Source: Albidovulum sediminis (GTDB lineage: Bacteria > Pseudomonadota > Alphaproteobacteria > Rhodobacterales > Rhodobacteraceae). Taken from it: a stretch of DNA of 64,000 nt. The notes beneath the pieces were generated by a model. The model was not told the DNA's origin. It did not search any database and worked only from the letters and a program-made list of their open reading frames with translations. Numbering within the stretch: the stretch's first letter is position 1; every line of letters starts with the position of its first letter. Of this stretch, positions 51,052 to 60,511 are shown piece after piece. Position numbers and translations under genes: made by a program. The stretch spans positions 372,001 to 436,000 of the forward strand of contig NZ_JAOCQF010000003.1 in the NCBI RefSeq assembly GCF_025380365.1, written 5' to 3'.

Positions 51052-52361
51052 GCGGCCTTGAAATCGGCCTTTGGTCCTTCCCCGCACTTCTCGCGCTGAT
51101 CTTCGTGCGCGTGCCGATCGGGCTGGCGATGTTCGTCACCGGCGGCTTCGGGCTCTGGCTGGTCAGCGGCATCAACCTGCCGCTCGCCAAGCTCAAGACC
51201 GAGACCTATTCGACCTTCTCGAACTATTCCCTCTCGATCGTGCCGATGTTCCTGCTGATGGGACAGTTCGCAACGCTCGGCGGCATGTCGAGCGCGATCT
51301 TCCGCGCCGCGGAAAGCTGGCTCGGGCACCGCAGGGGAGGCGTCGCCATGGCCGCGATCGGCGCCTGCGCGGGTTTCGGCGCGATCTGCGGCTCATCGCT
51401 CGCCACCGCCGCCACGATGAGCCGCGTCGCCCTGCCCGAGCTCAGGGCCTACGGCTATGCCGGCGGGTTCTCGACCGCGACGCTGGCGGCGGGCGGGACA
51501 CTCGGCATCCTGATCCCGCCCTCGGTGGTGCTGGTGATCTACGCGATCCTCGCCGAACAGAACATCGCCAAGTTGTTCCTCGCGGCGGTCATCCCCGGCC
51601 TTCTGGCTGCTGTCGGATACCTGATCACGATCTCGATCTATGTCCGCCTGTACCCCGGCCGCGCCGGCGTGCGAGCGCCGGTCCCCTATGCCGAACGCTT
51701 CCGCGCGCTGATCGACGTCTGGCCGGTGCTTCTGGTCTTCGGGCTGGTTGTCGGCGGCATCTACCTCGGCTGGTTCACGCCCGCCGAAGGCGCCTCGGTC
51801 GGGGCGATCGGAACCGGGGTGATCGCCTTCCTGAACGGCGGCCTGCGCTGGCGGTCCCTGGTCGAAAGCTTCATGGTGACCGCCCGTTCGACCGCGATGA
51901 TCTTCTTCATCATTCTCGGGGCCGCACTCTACAACGGCTTCCTCGCCCTGACGCAGGTGCCCCAGGAGATCTCGGCCTTCGTCACCGGCCAGGGTTTCAG
52001 CCCCTGGACGGTGCTCGCGCTCATCCTCGTCTTCTACCTTGTGCTGGGCTGTATGATGGACAGCCTGTCGATGATCCTGCTGACGATTCCGATCTTCTTT
52101 CCCGTCATCATGTCGCTCGACTTCGGGATGAGCGCCGAGCACACGGCGATCTGGTTCGGCATCCTCGTGCTGATCGCGGTCGAGGTCGGGCTCATCACCC
52201 CGCCGGTGGGGATGAACCTGTTCATCATCAACGCGATGGACCGGTCGACGCCGATGGTCGAGACCTACAGGGCGGTGCTGTTCTTCGTCGCCTCCGACAT
52301 CGTGCGGGTGGCGATCCTGGCTGCTTTCCCGGTGATCACGCTGGTCCTGCTGCCCGGTTAG
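51048..52361 (+). CDS. TRAP transporter large membrane subunit, DctM type
   Basis: This 437-residue protein with about 12 membrane helices forms the ion-coupled permease. It shows VPMFLLMGQFATLGGMSSAI, IGACAGFGAICGSSLATAAT, GTLGILIPPSVVLVIYA and VEVGLITPPVGMNLF, which are strong DctM signatures. It starts with TTG at 51048, overlapping the dctQ stop (TTGA), with GGAGG seven bases upstream. It converges on the fadJ-like gene with a 3-base gap. Confidence 0.93.
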   Translation: MSGLEIGLWSFPALLALIFVRVPIGLAMFVTGGFGLWLVSGINLPLAKLKTETYSTFSNYSLSIVPMFLLMGQFATLGGMSSAIFRAAESWLGHRRGGVAMAAIGACAGFGAICGSSLATAATMSRVALPELRAYGYAGGFSTATLAAGGTLGILIPPSVVLVIYAILAEQNIAKLFLAAVIPGLLAAVGYLITISIYVRLYPGRAGVRAPVPYAERFRALIDVWPVLLVFGLVVGGIYLGWFTPAEGASVGAIGTGVIAFLNGGLRWRSLVESFMVTARSTAMIFFIILGAALYNGFLALTQVPQEISAFVTGQGFSPWTVLALILVFYLVLGCMMDSLSMILLTIPIFFPVIMSLDFGMSAEHTAIWFGILVLIAVEVGLITPPVGMNLFIINAMDRSTPMVETYRAVLFFVASDIVRVAILAAFPVITLVLLPG

Positions 52362-52364
52362 CGA

Positions 52365-54422
52365 TCATCGCCGCCAGTCGGCGAAGGCCACGCCCCGCCG
52401 CGCGCAATCGGCGATCAGCGGGGCGGGCGCCCACGCCACCGCATCCTCCGCCGCCAGCGCCTCAAGCGCATCCTGCAGGGCGGGCGCGCCGATCACATCC
52501 GCATGATGCATAAGCCCGCCGCGCCAGCGCGGAAATCCGTAGCCATGGACGGTGACCAGATCGATGTCGGCGGCGCTTTGCGCGATCCCCTCGTGCAAGA
52601 TCGCCGCGGCCTCGTTGATCATCGCCAGAACCAGGCGGCGCGAAATCTCCTCGGGCGCAAAGGTGCGCCGGGAAATCCCGGCGGCCCGCGCCTCGGCCAG
52701 GATCACCTCCTCCACGACGGGATCGGGCGTTCGGGCGCCACCGGCGTGACTGTACCAGCCAGCGCCGGTCTTGCGGCCCAGCCGGCCGGCCTCCACCAGG
52801 CGGTCGCCGATCGGGATATAGCGCCAGGCGGGGTCGCGGGTGGCATCCTGCCTGCGCCGGTTCGCATGCGCGATGTCGAGGCCCGACAGGTCCTGCGCGG
52901 CATAGGGCCCCATCGCGTAGCCGAACGCCTCCATCGCCGCGTCGACCTCCGACGGCAGCGCACCATCCATCAGCAGCGTGTCGGCCGCCTCTCGATAGCG
53001 GGCAAGGATGCGGTTGCCAATGAAGCCGTCGCAAACGCCGGCCAGAACGGGGACCTTGCGCAGGACGCGGGCCAGGGCGAAACCCGTGGCAAGGGCGGCA
53101 TCCGACGTCGCTGCGCCGCGCACGATCTCCAGCAATTTCATGACATGCGCCGGCGCGAAGAAATGCAGCCCCACCAGCCGCGCAGGGTCGTCCAGCCTGC
53201 GCGCGATCGCGTCCACATCGAGGTAGGAGGTATTGGTGGCCAGGATCGCATGCGCGGGCAGGGCAGCCTGAAGGCGCGCGAAGACTTGCTGCTTGACCTC
53301 CATGCTTTCGAACGCGGCCTCGATGGCCAGATCGGCCGTGCCCGCGTCGCGGTAGTCATCGCTCGCCGCAAAGCGGCCGCGCCGCGCCTCGGCCCCGTCC
53401 CGGTCGATCAGGCCACGGTCCAGACTTTCCGCAATGATCTTTTCGACATTCGCTCGTGCCCGCTCCGTGCCTGCCGCATCGGTTTCAAGGATTGTCACCG
53501 ACAGACCCGCGTTCAGCAGCGCGCAGGCGATGCCCGACCCCATCGTGCCGCCCCCCACCACCGCGACATGCCGCACCGGAACCGGCGCCGCCGTCAGCCA
53601 GTCGGGCGCGCGGGCGCCGCGTTCGGCGAAGAACAGGTGACGCAGGGCGCGCGCCTGATCGGACTGCCGAAGATCCAGAAACGCCGCTCGCTCGGTCCGG
53701 AGCCCCTCGGCCAGCGGCAAGCATTGCGCCTGTTCCAGAAGCTCGATCGCACGCAGGGGGGCGGCCTGTCCGCGCATCCTGCGTTCGGCAGTGGCGCGCG
53801 CGGCCGCGAAGGCCGCCGCCGGCGCCGCCGCGACCGGCCGCGCCCCCACCGGGACCGCCGCCGCAAGACGATCTGCCGGGAACTCCGCCGCGCGGGCCAC
53901 CGGATCGTCGTCGATTGCATCGACGAGGCCGAGGCCAAGCGCCTCTGACCCCGGCACCGCCCGACCCGACGGTACCAGATCAAGCGCGCGTTCCATTCCG
54001 ACAAGGCGCGGCAGGCGCTGGGTTCCGCCCGCACCGGGCACGACGCCCAGCGTCACCTCTGGCAGGCCGATGGTGGCGTCAGGGCGCGCGATGCGGATGC
54101 GGCAGGCAAGCATCACCTCGGCCCCGCCCCCCAGTGCCGCGCCATGCACCGCCGCGATCCAGGGCACGCGGCTTACCTCGATCCGGTTCAGGACGTCGGG
54201 CAGGTGCGGGGGTTCGGGCGCGCGGTCGAACTCGCGCGCATCCGCCCCGGCGGCAAAGCCCCTGCCCGCACCCGTCAGGATCACCCGCTCCAGCCCCTCG
54301 GCCTCGGCCCAGTCGACAGCGTCGAGCAAGCCCTGCCGGATCGCGCGGTTGATGGCGTTGACCGGCGGATTGGCCAGTTCGACATATCCGCAGGCGCCTT
54401 CCTTGCGGCGATTGACTGCCAT
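52365..54422 (-). CDS. FadJ-type enoyl-CoA hydratase/3-hydroxyacyl-CoA dehydrogenase
   Basis: This 685-residue fusion has an N-terminal crotonase domain ([52 protein letters not shown]). A NAD-binding domain ([20 protein letters not shown], near 290) and C-terminal 3-hydroxyacyl-CoA dehydrogenase halves ([25 protein letters not shown]) follow. It hydrates enoyl-CoA and oxidises the product. In this location it could replace PaaF and PaaH for 2,3-dehydroadipyl-CoA, which are otherwise missing; this is inference. A general fatty-acid role is equally possible. Confidence 0.92.
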   Translation of the reverse strand: MAVNRRKEGACGYVELANPPVNAINRAIRQGLLDAVDWAEAEGLERVILTGAGRGFAAGADAREFDRAPEPPHLPDVLNRIEVSRVPWIAAVHGAALGGGAEVMLACRIRIARPDATIGLPEVTLGVVPGAGGTQRLPRLVGMERALDLVPSGRAVPGSEALGLGLVDAIDDDPVARAAEFPADRLAAAVPVGARPVAAAPAAAFAAARATAERRMRGQAAPLRAIELLEQAQCLPLAEGLRTERAAFLDLRQSDQARALRHLFFAERGARAPDWLTAAPVPVRHVAVVGGGTMGSGIACALLNAGLSVTILETDAAGTERARANVEKIIAESLDRGLIDRDGAEARRGRFAASDDYRDAGTADLAIEAAFESMEVKQQVFARLQAALPAHAILATNTSYLDVDAIARRLDDPARLVGLHFFAPAHVMKLLEIVRGAATSDAALATGFALARVLRKVPVLAGVCDGFIGNRILARYREAADTLLMDGALPSEVDAAMEAFGYAMGPYAAQDLSGLDIAHANRRRQDATRDPAWRYIPIGDRLVEAGRLGRKTGAGWYSHAGGARTPDPVVEEVILAEARAAGISRRTFAPEEISRRLVLAMINEAAAILHEGIAQSAADIDLVTVHGYGFPRWRGGLMHHADVIGAPALQDALEALAAEDAVAWAPAPLIADCARRGVAFADWRR

Positions 54423-54545
54423 CGTTTCCTCCGTTTCCGCGCCTGTCGCTGCCGCGGCGACACCTTCGCCCGGCCTTCGTCAGAAAACGCTGTCCGGTCG
54501 CCCAGTTCAAGCCCGTCGCCGCGCGCGCCGCGACCCCTTTCGATT

Positions 54546-55151
54546 TCAGAACTGGCCCAGATGCGGCTCCAGAAGTGCGCGGCAGGCGGACCGTGCAGCC
54601 GCGGCCGGCATAGAGTCGGGTTCGATGCAATGCTGGATGCCAAGCCCGTCGACCAGAGAGATCAGCGTTCTGGCCAATAGGTCGGTATCCACCGTCCGCC
54701 CGTTCCGCTCTGCCGCCTCCGCGATCGCGCCGGCGACGTCGCGCACGAATGCGGCATACTGGACGCGATGCTCCGCCCTCAGGTCGTCGTTTATCGAAAT
54801 CTGGCCCCAGAGGGTCAGCCAGATGTTGAAGGATTCCCGGTTGAAGACCTCGGGCACGAAGAAGGCGTCGAGCAGGGCTGAAAGCCGCGTTTCGCCGGGG
54901 ACCACCGGGCGCGTCAACCGGGTCGAGTCGCCGTACATATGCGCGTAGACGGCCGCCAGAAGCGCGTTCATCGAGCCGAAGTGATGGGTGATCAGACCGC
55001 GCGACACCCCCGCCTCGACGCAGATCCTGTCCACGGTGAATTCCTGGATGCCGCCGCGCGCCATGCAGGCAAGACCGGCGGCGACCAGTTCGGCGCGCCG
55101 CTCCTCGCTGCTCAGACGGTTGAAACGTGGCGCCCGTCGCTTGGTGTCCAT
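54546..55151 (-). CDS. TetR-family transcriptional regulator (BetI-like)
   Basis: This 201-residue protein has the TetR helix-turn-helix [20 protein letters not shown] (about 38-57) and the BetI-type C-terminal region ([30 protein letters not shown]). It follows the ABC importer operon by 53 bases on the same strand, across a strong hairpin (55168-55194). It may control that operon, but no operator was identified. The ATG at 55151 is chosen because homology starts at MDTKRRAP. Confidence 0.85.
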   Translation of the reverse strand: MDTKRRAPRFNRLSSEERRAELVAAGLACMARGGIQEFTVDRICVEAGVSRGLITHHFGSMNALLAAVYAHMYGDSTRLTRPVVPGETRLSALLDAFFVPEVFNRESFNIWLTLWGQISINDDLRAEHRVQYAAFVRDVAGAIAEAAERNGRTVDTDLLARTLISLVDGLGIQHCIEPDSMPAAAARSACRALLEPHLGQF

Positions 55152-55167
55152 TCCGCTTCCCCAGGGT

Positions 55168-55194
55168 CTGCGGCGCCCGGTCAAGGCGCCGCAG
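55168..55194 (-). terminator. Perfect 10-bp hairpin after the importer operon
   Basis: CTGCGGCGCC (55168-55177) and GGCGCCGCAG (55185-55194) pair fully around a 7-base loop, 10 bases after the binding-protein stop and 17 bases before the tetR start on the minus strand. There is no T tract. It probably ends or attenuates transcription from the importer operon. Confidence 0.55.
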
Positions 55195-55204
55195 GTCATG
55201 CCAG

Positions 55205-56755
55205 TCAGATCCGCGCGAACCGTACCGGGTCGGGGTGACCGTCGGCAAGGATCACCGGCTTCAGGTCCGCATCGTGAATCGCGACCAGCGGTTCGAAGCA
55301 GATGAAGACGAATGAGCCGGATTCCTCCATCAGGTCCTCCATCCGGTTGAACATTGCCCGGCGCTTGTCCGGATCGCGTTCGGTCAGCGACTTCTGGTAC
55401 AGCTCCTCGTATTCGGCGCTGTCGAAAAAAGTCCAGTTGTAGACACCGATCTGGTCGGGGCGGAACCAGACGAGGTTTTCCGTCGGGTCGACGCCGCCCG
55501 CGAAGGATTGCAGCACCAGTTCCAGCGACAGGTAGTCGTCGCCCGCCGTCTTGTCGCCCAGCGCCCAGTAGGCGGCTTCCTCGGTCGGTTGGATCTCGAC
55601 CGTGATCCCGGCCTCCGCAAGGCTGGCCTGGATGATCTGCGCGATGGTCTGCGACGTCGAGTCGGTCAGCGCGACAAGGTTCAGCGTCAGCCCCTCGGCC
55701 CCCGCCTCGGCCAGAAGCGCCTTCGCCCTTTCCACGTCGCGCGTGTCGATGATGTTCTTCTCGCGCGCATAGGTGGTGCCGGGCTGGACGACCCCCGCGG
55801 ACCGGCCCACAAGCCCGTCGTAGGCGCCTTGCAGGACGGCATCGCTGTCATAGGCGTACTGGATCGCCTGGCGCACGCGGATGTCCTTCAGCGGTTCGGC
55901 GTTCTGGTTGACCGTCAGCCAGACATAGCGGGTGGATTCCGCCTCGATCAGGGTGGCGCCTTCCGGCATCGCCGCCTTCAGCTGGCGGACCGCGCCGGCA
56001 GCGACGCGGGTATAGTCGAAGGCATCGGCCTCGTAGGCCAGTTGCGCCGCCTGATCGTCGGCCTGGATGTAGATTTCCACGGTCTCGAAGGCGGGTTTTT
56101 CACCGGTCCAGCCAGGGTTCGCCTTCAGCGTGACCTTCTGCTGCTGCTCCCACGCCTCCAACAGGTAGGGGCCGCACTGCGCCGGGATCTCGGTGGTGTA
56201 GCTGCCGCCCGCCGCCTCGACCGCCGCCTTGCAGACGATGTGGCCACCGTAATAGGGCATGGCGATGACGATGAAGGGCGCGAAGGCCTCGGTCAGGTGG
56301 ATCACGCCGTTGCGTGCGTCGATGACCTCGACCTCCTTCAGCTTCTCGAACTGGTAGGCCCAGGCGCTGTCGGACCCGGCGATGCGTTCGTAGGAGAACT
56401 TCACGTCCTCGGCCGTGACCGGGCCATAGTCGCCCGTCCAGGTCAGCCCCTCGCGCAGGGTGAAGGCAAGCCGGGTATCGTCGAGCCATTCGAGCGTCTC
56501 GGCCGCGTAGAGTTCCCAGTTGTTGCCCTCGCGCATGTCGCCCATGCGCACCAGCGACACCTGCGTGCAGCGCGGGATGACCTCGTCAAGGCCGCCGATG
56601 ATGCCCCAAGGGTCCAGCACCTGGAAATCGGCCTCCATCCGGATCCGCAGCGTGTCGCCCTCTGCGGCCCAGGCAAAGTTCGGCGCTGCCACCGCCGAGG
56701 CGAGGCCCGCCCCCGCGCGTTTCAGAAATCCGCGTCTGTCGGTCGTCCACTTCAT
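55205..56755 (-). CDS. Dipeptide/oligopeptide-type ABC transporter substrate-binding protein
   Basis: This 516-residue SBP family 5 protein carries a twin-arginine signal (TDRRGFLKRAGAGLASAVA, ending near AWA), so it is exported folded. The core shows YAAETLEWLDDTRLAFTLRE, GPVTAEDVKFSYERI and a mid-section with VRQAIQYAYDSDAVLQG. GGGAGG precedes the ATG at 56755, one base after the stop of the upstream ATPase. Unusually it is the last gene of its operon, after permeases and ATPases. Substrate: peptides or other small cationic compounds, undetermined. Confidence 0.92.
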   Translation of the reverse strand: MKWTTDRRGFLKRAGAGLASAVAAPNFAWAAEGDTLRIRMEADFQVLDPWGIIGGLDEVIPRCTQVSLVRMGDMREGNNWELYAAETLEWLDDTRLAFTLREGLTWTGDYGPVTAEDVKFSYERIAGSDSAWAYQFEKLKEVEVIDARNGVIHLTEAFAPFIVIAMPYYGGHIVCKAAVEAAGGSYTTEIPAQCGPYLLEAWEQQQKVTLKANPGWTGEKPAFETVEIYIQADDQAAQLAYEADAFDYTRVAAGAVRQLKAAMPEGATLIEAESTRYVWLTVNQNAEPLKDIRVRQAIQYAYDSDAVLQGAYDGLVGRSAGVVQPGTTYAREKNIIDTRDVERAKALLAEAGAEGLTLNLVALTDSTSQTIAQIIQASLAEAGITVEIQPTEEAAYWALGDKTAGDDYLSLELVLQSFAGGVDPTENLVWFRPDQIGVYNWTFFDSAEYEELYQKSLTERDPDKRRAMFNRMEDLMEESGSFVFICFEPLVAIHDADLKPVILADGHPDPVRFARI

Positions 56756-56756
56756 C

Positions 56757-57734
56757 TCATCCTCCCTTTTTTGTCGTCTCGGGGAAATGGCACCGGGCGA
56801 AGTGCCCGGTACCGATGGTGTGCAGCGCCGGGGCGGTGCTGCGGCAAATGTCGCGCGCGATCGGGCAGCGGGTGTGAAACTCGCACCCCGTGGGACGCCG
56901 AAGGATACCCGGCACCTCGCCCCGGATCGCAAGATCGGCGCGGCGCAGGCGCGGATCCGGCCGGGGCTCCGCCGCGATCAGGCTTTGCGTGTAGGGGTGG
57001 CGCGGGCGGGCGAAGATTTCGGCGGTCGGCCCCGTCTCGACCAGGCGGCCGAGGTAGAGAACGGCGATCCGGTCGGCCACGTGGCGGATCAGGGCGAGGT
57101 TGTGGGTGATGATCAGATAGCTGAGGCCGTGCCGGTCCTTGAGGTCGGCCATCAGGTTCAGGATCTCCGCCTGCACCGAGACGTCGAGGCCGGCGGTCGG
57201 TTCATCCGCGATGACCAGCGCCGGCTTCAGCGCCAGCGCCCGCGCCACGCCCACCCGCCGCGCCTGCCCGCCGGACAGTTCGTGCGGATAGCGGGCGGCC
57301 ATTTCGGGCGGCAGCCCCACCTCGGCAAGCAGGTCAAGCGCCTTCGCCCGGCGGTCTCCGGCCGGGGCGCGGTGGATCACGAAGGGCTCCACCACCGCCT
57401 CGCCGACCGACATGCGCGGCGACAGCGAGGCGGCGGCATCCTGGAACATCAGCGCCGTGCGTCGACGAATCGCCCGGAAATCCGAACCGCTTTCCAGCGG
57501 CGCGCCGTCGAAGCGCAGGGTCCCGGCGCTGATGGGCTGCAACCCGAGGACCGCCCTGGCCAGTGTCGTCTTGCCAGATCCGCTTTCGCCCACGAGACCC
57601 AGCGTCTCTCCCCGCTTCAGGTCGAGCGTGACGCCAGACAGGATGTTGATCGCCGGCCGCCCGCGCGACGGGAGCCAGCCGCCCGATGGCAGGTCGACGC
57701 CAAGCCCCTCGATGGCCAACAGCTCGTCGGTCAC
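56757..57734 (-). CDS. ABC importer ATPase, OppF/DppF type
   Basis: This 325-residue ATPase has Walker A GESGSGKTTLA, signature LSGGQARRVGVARAL, Walker B ALVIADEPTAGLD and the H-loop ITHNLAL. The C-terminal oligopeptide-transporter extension has three or four Cys (GCEFHTRCPIARDICRS), which in relatives can bind an iron-sulfur cluster. Its ATG overlaps the stop of the OppD-type gene (57731-57734). Confidence 0.93.
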   Translation of the reverse strand: MTDELLAIEGLGVDLPSGGWLPSRGRPAINILSGVTLDLKRGETLGLVGESGSGKTTLARAVLGLQPISAGTLRFDGAPLESGSDFRAIRRRTALMFQDAAASLSPRMSVGEAVVEPFVIHRAPAGDRRAKALDLLAEVGLPPEMAARYPHELSGGQARRVGVARALALKPALVIADEPTAGLDVSVQAEILNLMADLKDRHGLSYLIITHNLALIRHVADRIAVLYLGRLVETGPTAEIFARPRHPYTQSLIAAEPRPDPRLRRADLAIRGEVPGILRRPTGCEFHTRCPIARDICRSTAPALHTIGTGHFARCHFPETTKKGG

Positions 57735-58702
57735 GGCGCGACCTCATGGCATAGGGCGGAACGGTCCGGGCCCAACACAACCCGCGGCGGCGCGTCGGTC
57801 AGGCAGCGCGCCGTGGCCTTGCTGCAGCGCGGCGCAAAGGCACAGCCCGGCGGCGGCGTGCGCAGGTCCGGCAACCGCCCGCCGATCGCGGGAAGACGGC
57901 CCGACCGCTCCTCGATGCGGGCGGGGTCGCAGGCCAGTAGCGCCTGCGTGTAGGGATGGCGCGGATCGTGGTAGAGATCATCCACCGGAGCCTCCTCCAC
58001 CACCTGGCCCGCGTACATCACCGCGACGCGGTCGCAAAGCTCCGCGATCACGCCCAAATGGTGGGTGACGATGACGATGGCGCAGCCGTAGTCCGCCTGC
58101 AATTCCCGCAAGAGGTGGATGATCTGCGCCTCCATCGTCACGTCGAGCGCCGTGGTCGGTTCGTCCGCGATCAGCACCGCGGGCCGCATCAGCAGCGCGG
58201 CGGCAATCGCTGCGCGCTGGCGCATGCCCCCGGAAAACTCGTGCGGAAAGCGCCTCATGGCGTGATCGGGGTCGGATATGCCCACCCGCGCCAGCATCCC
58301 GCACGCGGCCTGCCACTTGTCGCGGCGCGAGGCCCCGGTGCGGTTGAACTGGAAATCTACAAGCTGCGCGCCGATGGTCAGGACCGGGCTGAAGGCGGTC
58401 ATCGGGTCCTGGAAGACCATCGCCACCTCGGCACCGCGCAACCGCCTGCGATCGTCCGCAGAAAGGTGCAGGATGTCCTCGCCCCGCAGCCGGATCGCGC
58501 CCGATGTCCGTTCCGCATTGGCGCCGGTCAGGTCGATCATGGCCGCCGCCAGCGTCGACTTCCCGCAGCCGCTTTCGCCCGCGATGCCCAGCACCTCGCC
58601 CGGCCTGATCGCAAGTCTCACGTCGCGCAGGACATGGACCGCGCCACCCGGCACGCGGTAGCGCAGGGACAGGTTCTCGACCGACAGGATGGCTTCGGTC
58701 AT
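57731..58702 (-). CDS. ABC importer ATPase, OppD/DppD type
   Basis: This 323-residue ATPase has Walker A GESGCGKSTLAAA, Q-loop MVFQDPMTAFSPV, signature FSGGMRQRAAIAAALL and Walker B VLIADEPTTALDV. The C-terminal PGCAFAPRCSKATARC Cys cluster of the oligopeptide/dipeptide family closes it. It overlaps its neighbours on both sides by ATGA (57731-57734 and 58699-58702). Confidence 0.93.
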   Translation of the reverse strand: MTEAILSVENLSLRYRVPGGAVHVLRDVRLAIRPGEVLGIAGESGCGKSTLAAAMIDLTGANAERTSGAIRLRGEDILHLSADDRRRLRGAEVAMVFQDPMTAFSPVLTIGAQLVDFQFNRTGASRRDKWQAACGMLARVGISDPDHAMRRFPHEFSGGMRQRAAIAAALLMRPAVLIADEPTTALDVTMEAQIIHLLRELQADYGCAIVIVTHHLGVIAELCDRVAVMYAGQVVEEAPVDDLYHDPRHPYTQALLACDPARIEERSGRLPAIGGRLPDLRTPPPGCAFAPRCSKATARCLTDAPPRVVLGPDRSALCHEVAP

Positions 58703-59556
58703 CGCGCCCCCCGTCCCTGCAGCCGGGGATCGAGCGCATCGCGCAGCCCTTCGCCCAGGAAGGTGAAGCCGAGGGTGGACAGCACCAGCGGCAAGCCTGC
58801 GATCATCACCATGTAGGGCGCCGCCCTGAGCGAGGTGTAGCCGTCGTAAAGGATGTTGCCCCAGGACGGCGTCGGCGGCCGCACCCCGAGGTTCAGGTAG
58901 GAGAGCCCGGCCTCGAGCATGATGACCACGGGGATGTCCATCGACAGCAGTATGACCAGCGGCCCGACCACGTTGGGCAGCATGTGACGCAAGAGGATGC
59001 GCGCGCCCGATGCGCCCATCGCCCTTTCGGCGACGATGAAATCGGCCCCCGCCAGGGCCAGCGTCTGCGCCCGGATCAGCCTTGCATAGGCGGGGATCGA
59101 CACCAGCACGACGACCAGGATCAGCGTGCCGGTGCCCGGCCCCATCACGGTGATGACGGCAAGCGCGAACATGATCATCGGCAGCGACGACAGGGAGTCG
59201 AACAGCAACACGAGCAGCCCGTCGAGCCAGCGCGGCCCGAACCCCGCGATCATGCCAAGGACCAGCCCTGCCAGACCCGCCAGACCGACCGCGGTGATGG
59301 CGATCGAAAGGGCCGTCCGCGCGCCGTAGATGATCCGCGAGAGGAGATCCCGGCCCAGCTGATCGGTGCCCGCCAGATGCGCAAGGCTGGGCGGCTGGAA
59401 CTTTTCGACGACGTTCAGGCGGATCGGATCGGCGGGGGCGATCCAGGGCGCGAACAGCGCCATGGCGACGAACAGGGTCACCAGCCCCAGACCGAGCGCG
59501 GCCATGGGGTCGCGCAGAAGCGCACGCAGGACCGTTTTCCTACCGGCGGAAGGCAT
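58699..59556 (-). CDS. ABC importer permease, DppC type
   Basis: This 285-residue inner-membrane permease has an N-terminal helix (GLGLVTLFVAMALFAPWIA), the DppC-type HLAGTDQLGRDLLSRIIYGA segment and five further helices. The EAA loop (AERAMGASGARILLRHMLPN) docks on the ATPases. The ATG at 59556 overlaps the DppB-type gene by 17 bases. Confidence 0.93.
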   Translation of the reverse strand: MPSAGRKTVLRALLRDPMAALGLGLVTLFVAMALFAPWIAPADPIRLNVVEKFQPPSLAHLAGTDQLGRDLLSRIIYGARTALSIAITAVGLAGLAGLVLGMIAGFGPRWLDGLLVLLFDSLSSLPMIMFALAVITVMGPGTGTLILVVVLVSIPAYARLIRAQTLALAGADFIVAERAMGASGARILLRHMLPNVVGPLVILLSMDIPVVIMLEAGLSYLNLGVRPPTPSWGNILYDGYTSLRAAPYMVMIAGLPLVLSTLGFTFLGEGLRDALDPRLQGRGAR

Positions 59557-60490
59557 CGCGCACCCTGGGATCGAGCCGGGCGATCAGCAGATCGGCGGCG
59601 GTGACGATGAAAAGGTAGAAGGCGGTCATGAACAGGACCGTTCCCATGACCACCGGGTAGTTACGCTTCTGCACCGCCCCGGTGATCAGCGTGCCGATGC
59701 CCGGCCGCCCGAAGACGGTCTCGACGAAGACCGCGCTCGACAGGATCGACCCGAGCCCGACCGCCAGAAGCGCGATCGTCGGAATGATCGCGACGCGCAG
59801 GCCATAGCGCAGGACGACGCGGGTTTCCGGCAGGCCGAAGGCGCGGGCGGTGCGAATGTGGTTCTCCCCCATCACCTCGAGCAGCGAGGCGCGGACAAGC
59901 CGTGCAAGGTAGCCGACCCATCCGACGCCGAGCGCAAAGGCCGGAAGGATCAGCGCCCGGATCTGGCTGGCGGGGTCGCCCGGCGTTCCCGCCCCGATCG
60001 CCGGCAACCAGCGCAGCCAGACCGCGAAGATCAGGATGGCGTAGATCGCGACGACGAAGGCGGGGACCGAGATCAGGCCCACCGACACGACCCCCAGCAG
60101 CCGGTCAGCCCACGTATCGCGCCACACCACCGCCGCGGCACCAAGCGCGATGCCGAGCGCGAGCGCCCAGCCAAGCGCGGCGACGCCAAGGATCAGCGTA
60201 TTGGGAAAGAACTCCAGGATCTGGTCCAGGACCGGCCGCTTGGACCAGACGTCATACCCCAAATCCCCCGTCAGCGCGCTGCGGAAGAAATGCCAGACCT
60301 GCCACAGGATCGGCTCGTCAAGGCCCATCCTTTCGCGTAGCAGCGCCTTGAGTTCCGGTGTCGCGCGCGGGCCCAGCGCCAGCGACGCCGGATCGCCCGG
60401 CACCAGAAACACCATCGCGTACATCGCAAGCATCACCGTGACCAGGATCACGACGGCAAGGGCGATGCGCTTGATGGCATATCTCAGCAT
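59540..60490 (-). CDS. ABC importer permease, DppB type
   Basis: This 316-residue permease begins MLRYAIKRIALAVVILVTVM with the first membrane helix, followed by FLVPGDPASLALGPRATPE. The EAA loop is TARAFGLPETRVVLRYGLR, and the end is LIARLDPRVRDAFRR. It pairs with the DppC-type subunit to form the channel. It is 21 bases downstream of the S15 hydrolase on the same strand, so both are probably in one transcript. Confidence 0.93.
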   Translation of the reverse strand: MLRYAIKRIALAVVILVTVMLAMYAMVFLVPGDPASLALGPRATPELKALLRERMGLDEPILWQVWHFFRSALTGDLGYDVWSKRPVLDQILEFFPNTLILGVAALGWALALGIALGAAAVVWRDTWADRLLGVVSVGLISVPAFVVAIYAILIFAVWLRWLPAIGAGTPGDPASQIRALILPAFALGVGWVGYLARLVRASLLEVMGENHIRTARAFGLPETRVVLRYGLRVAIIPTIALLAVGLGSILSSAVFVETVFGRPGIGTLITGAVQKRNYPVVMGTVLFMTAFYLFIVTAADLLIARLDPRVRDAFRR

Positions 60491-60511
60491 GGCGCGCTGT
60501 GCCGGCTCCTT

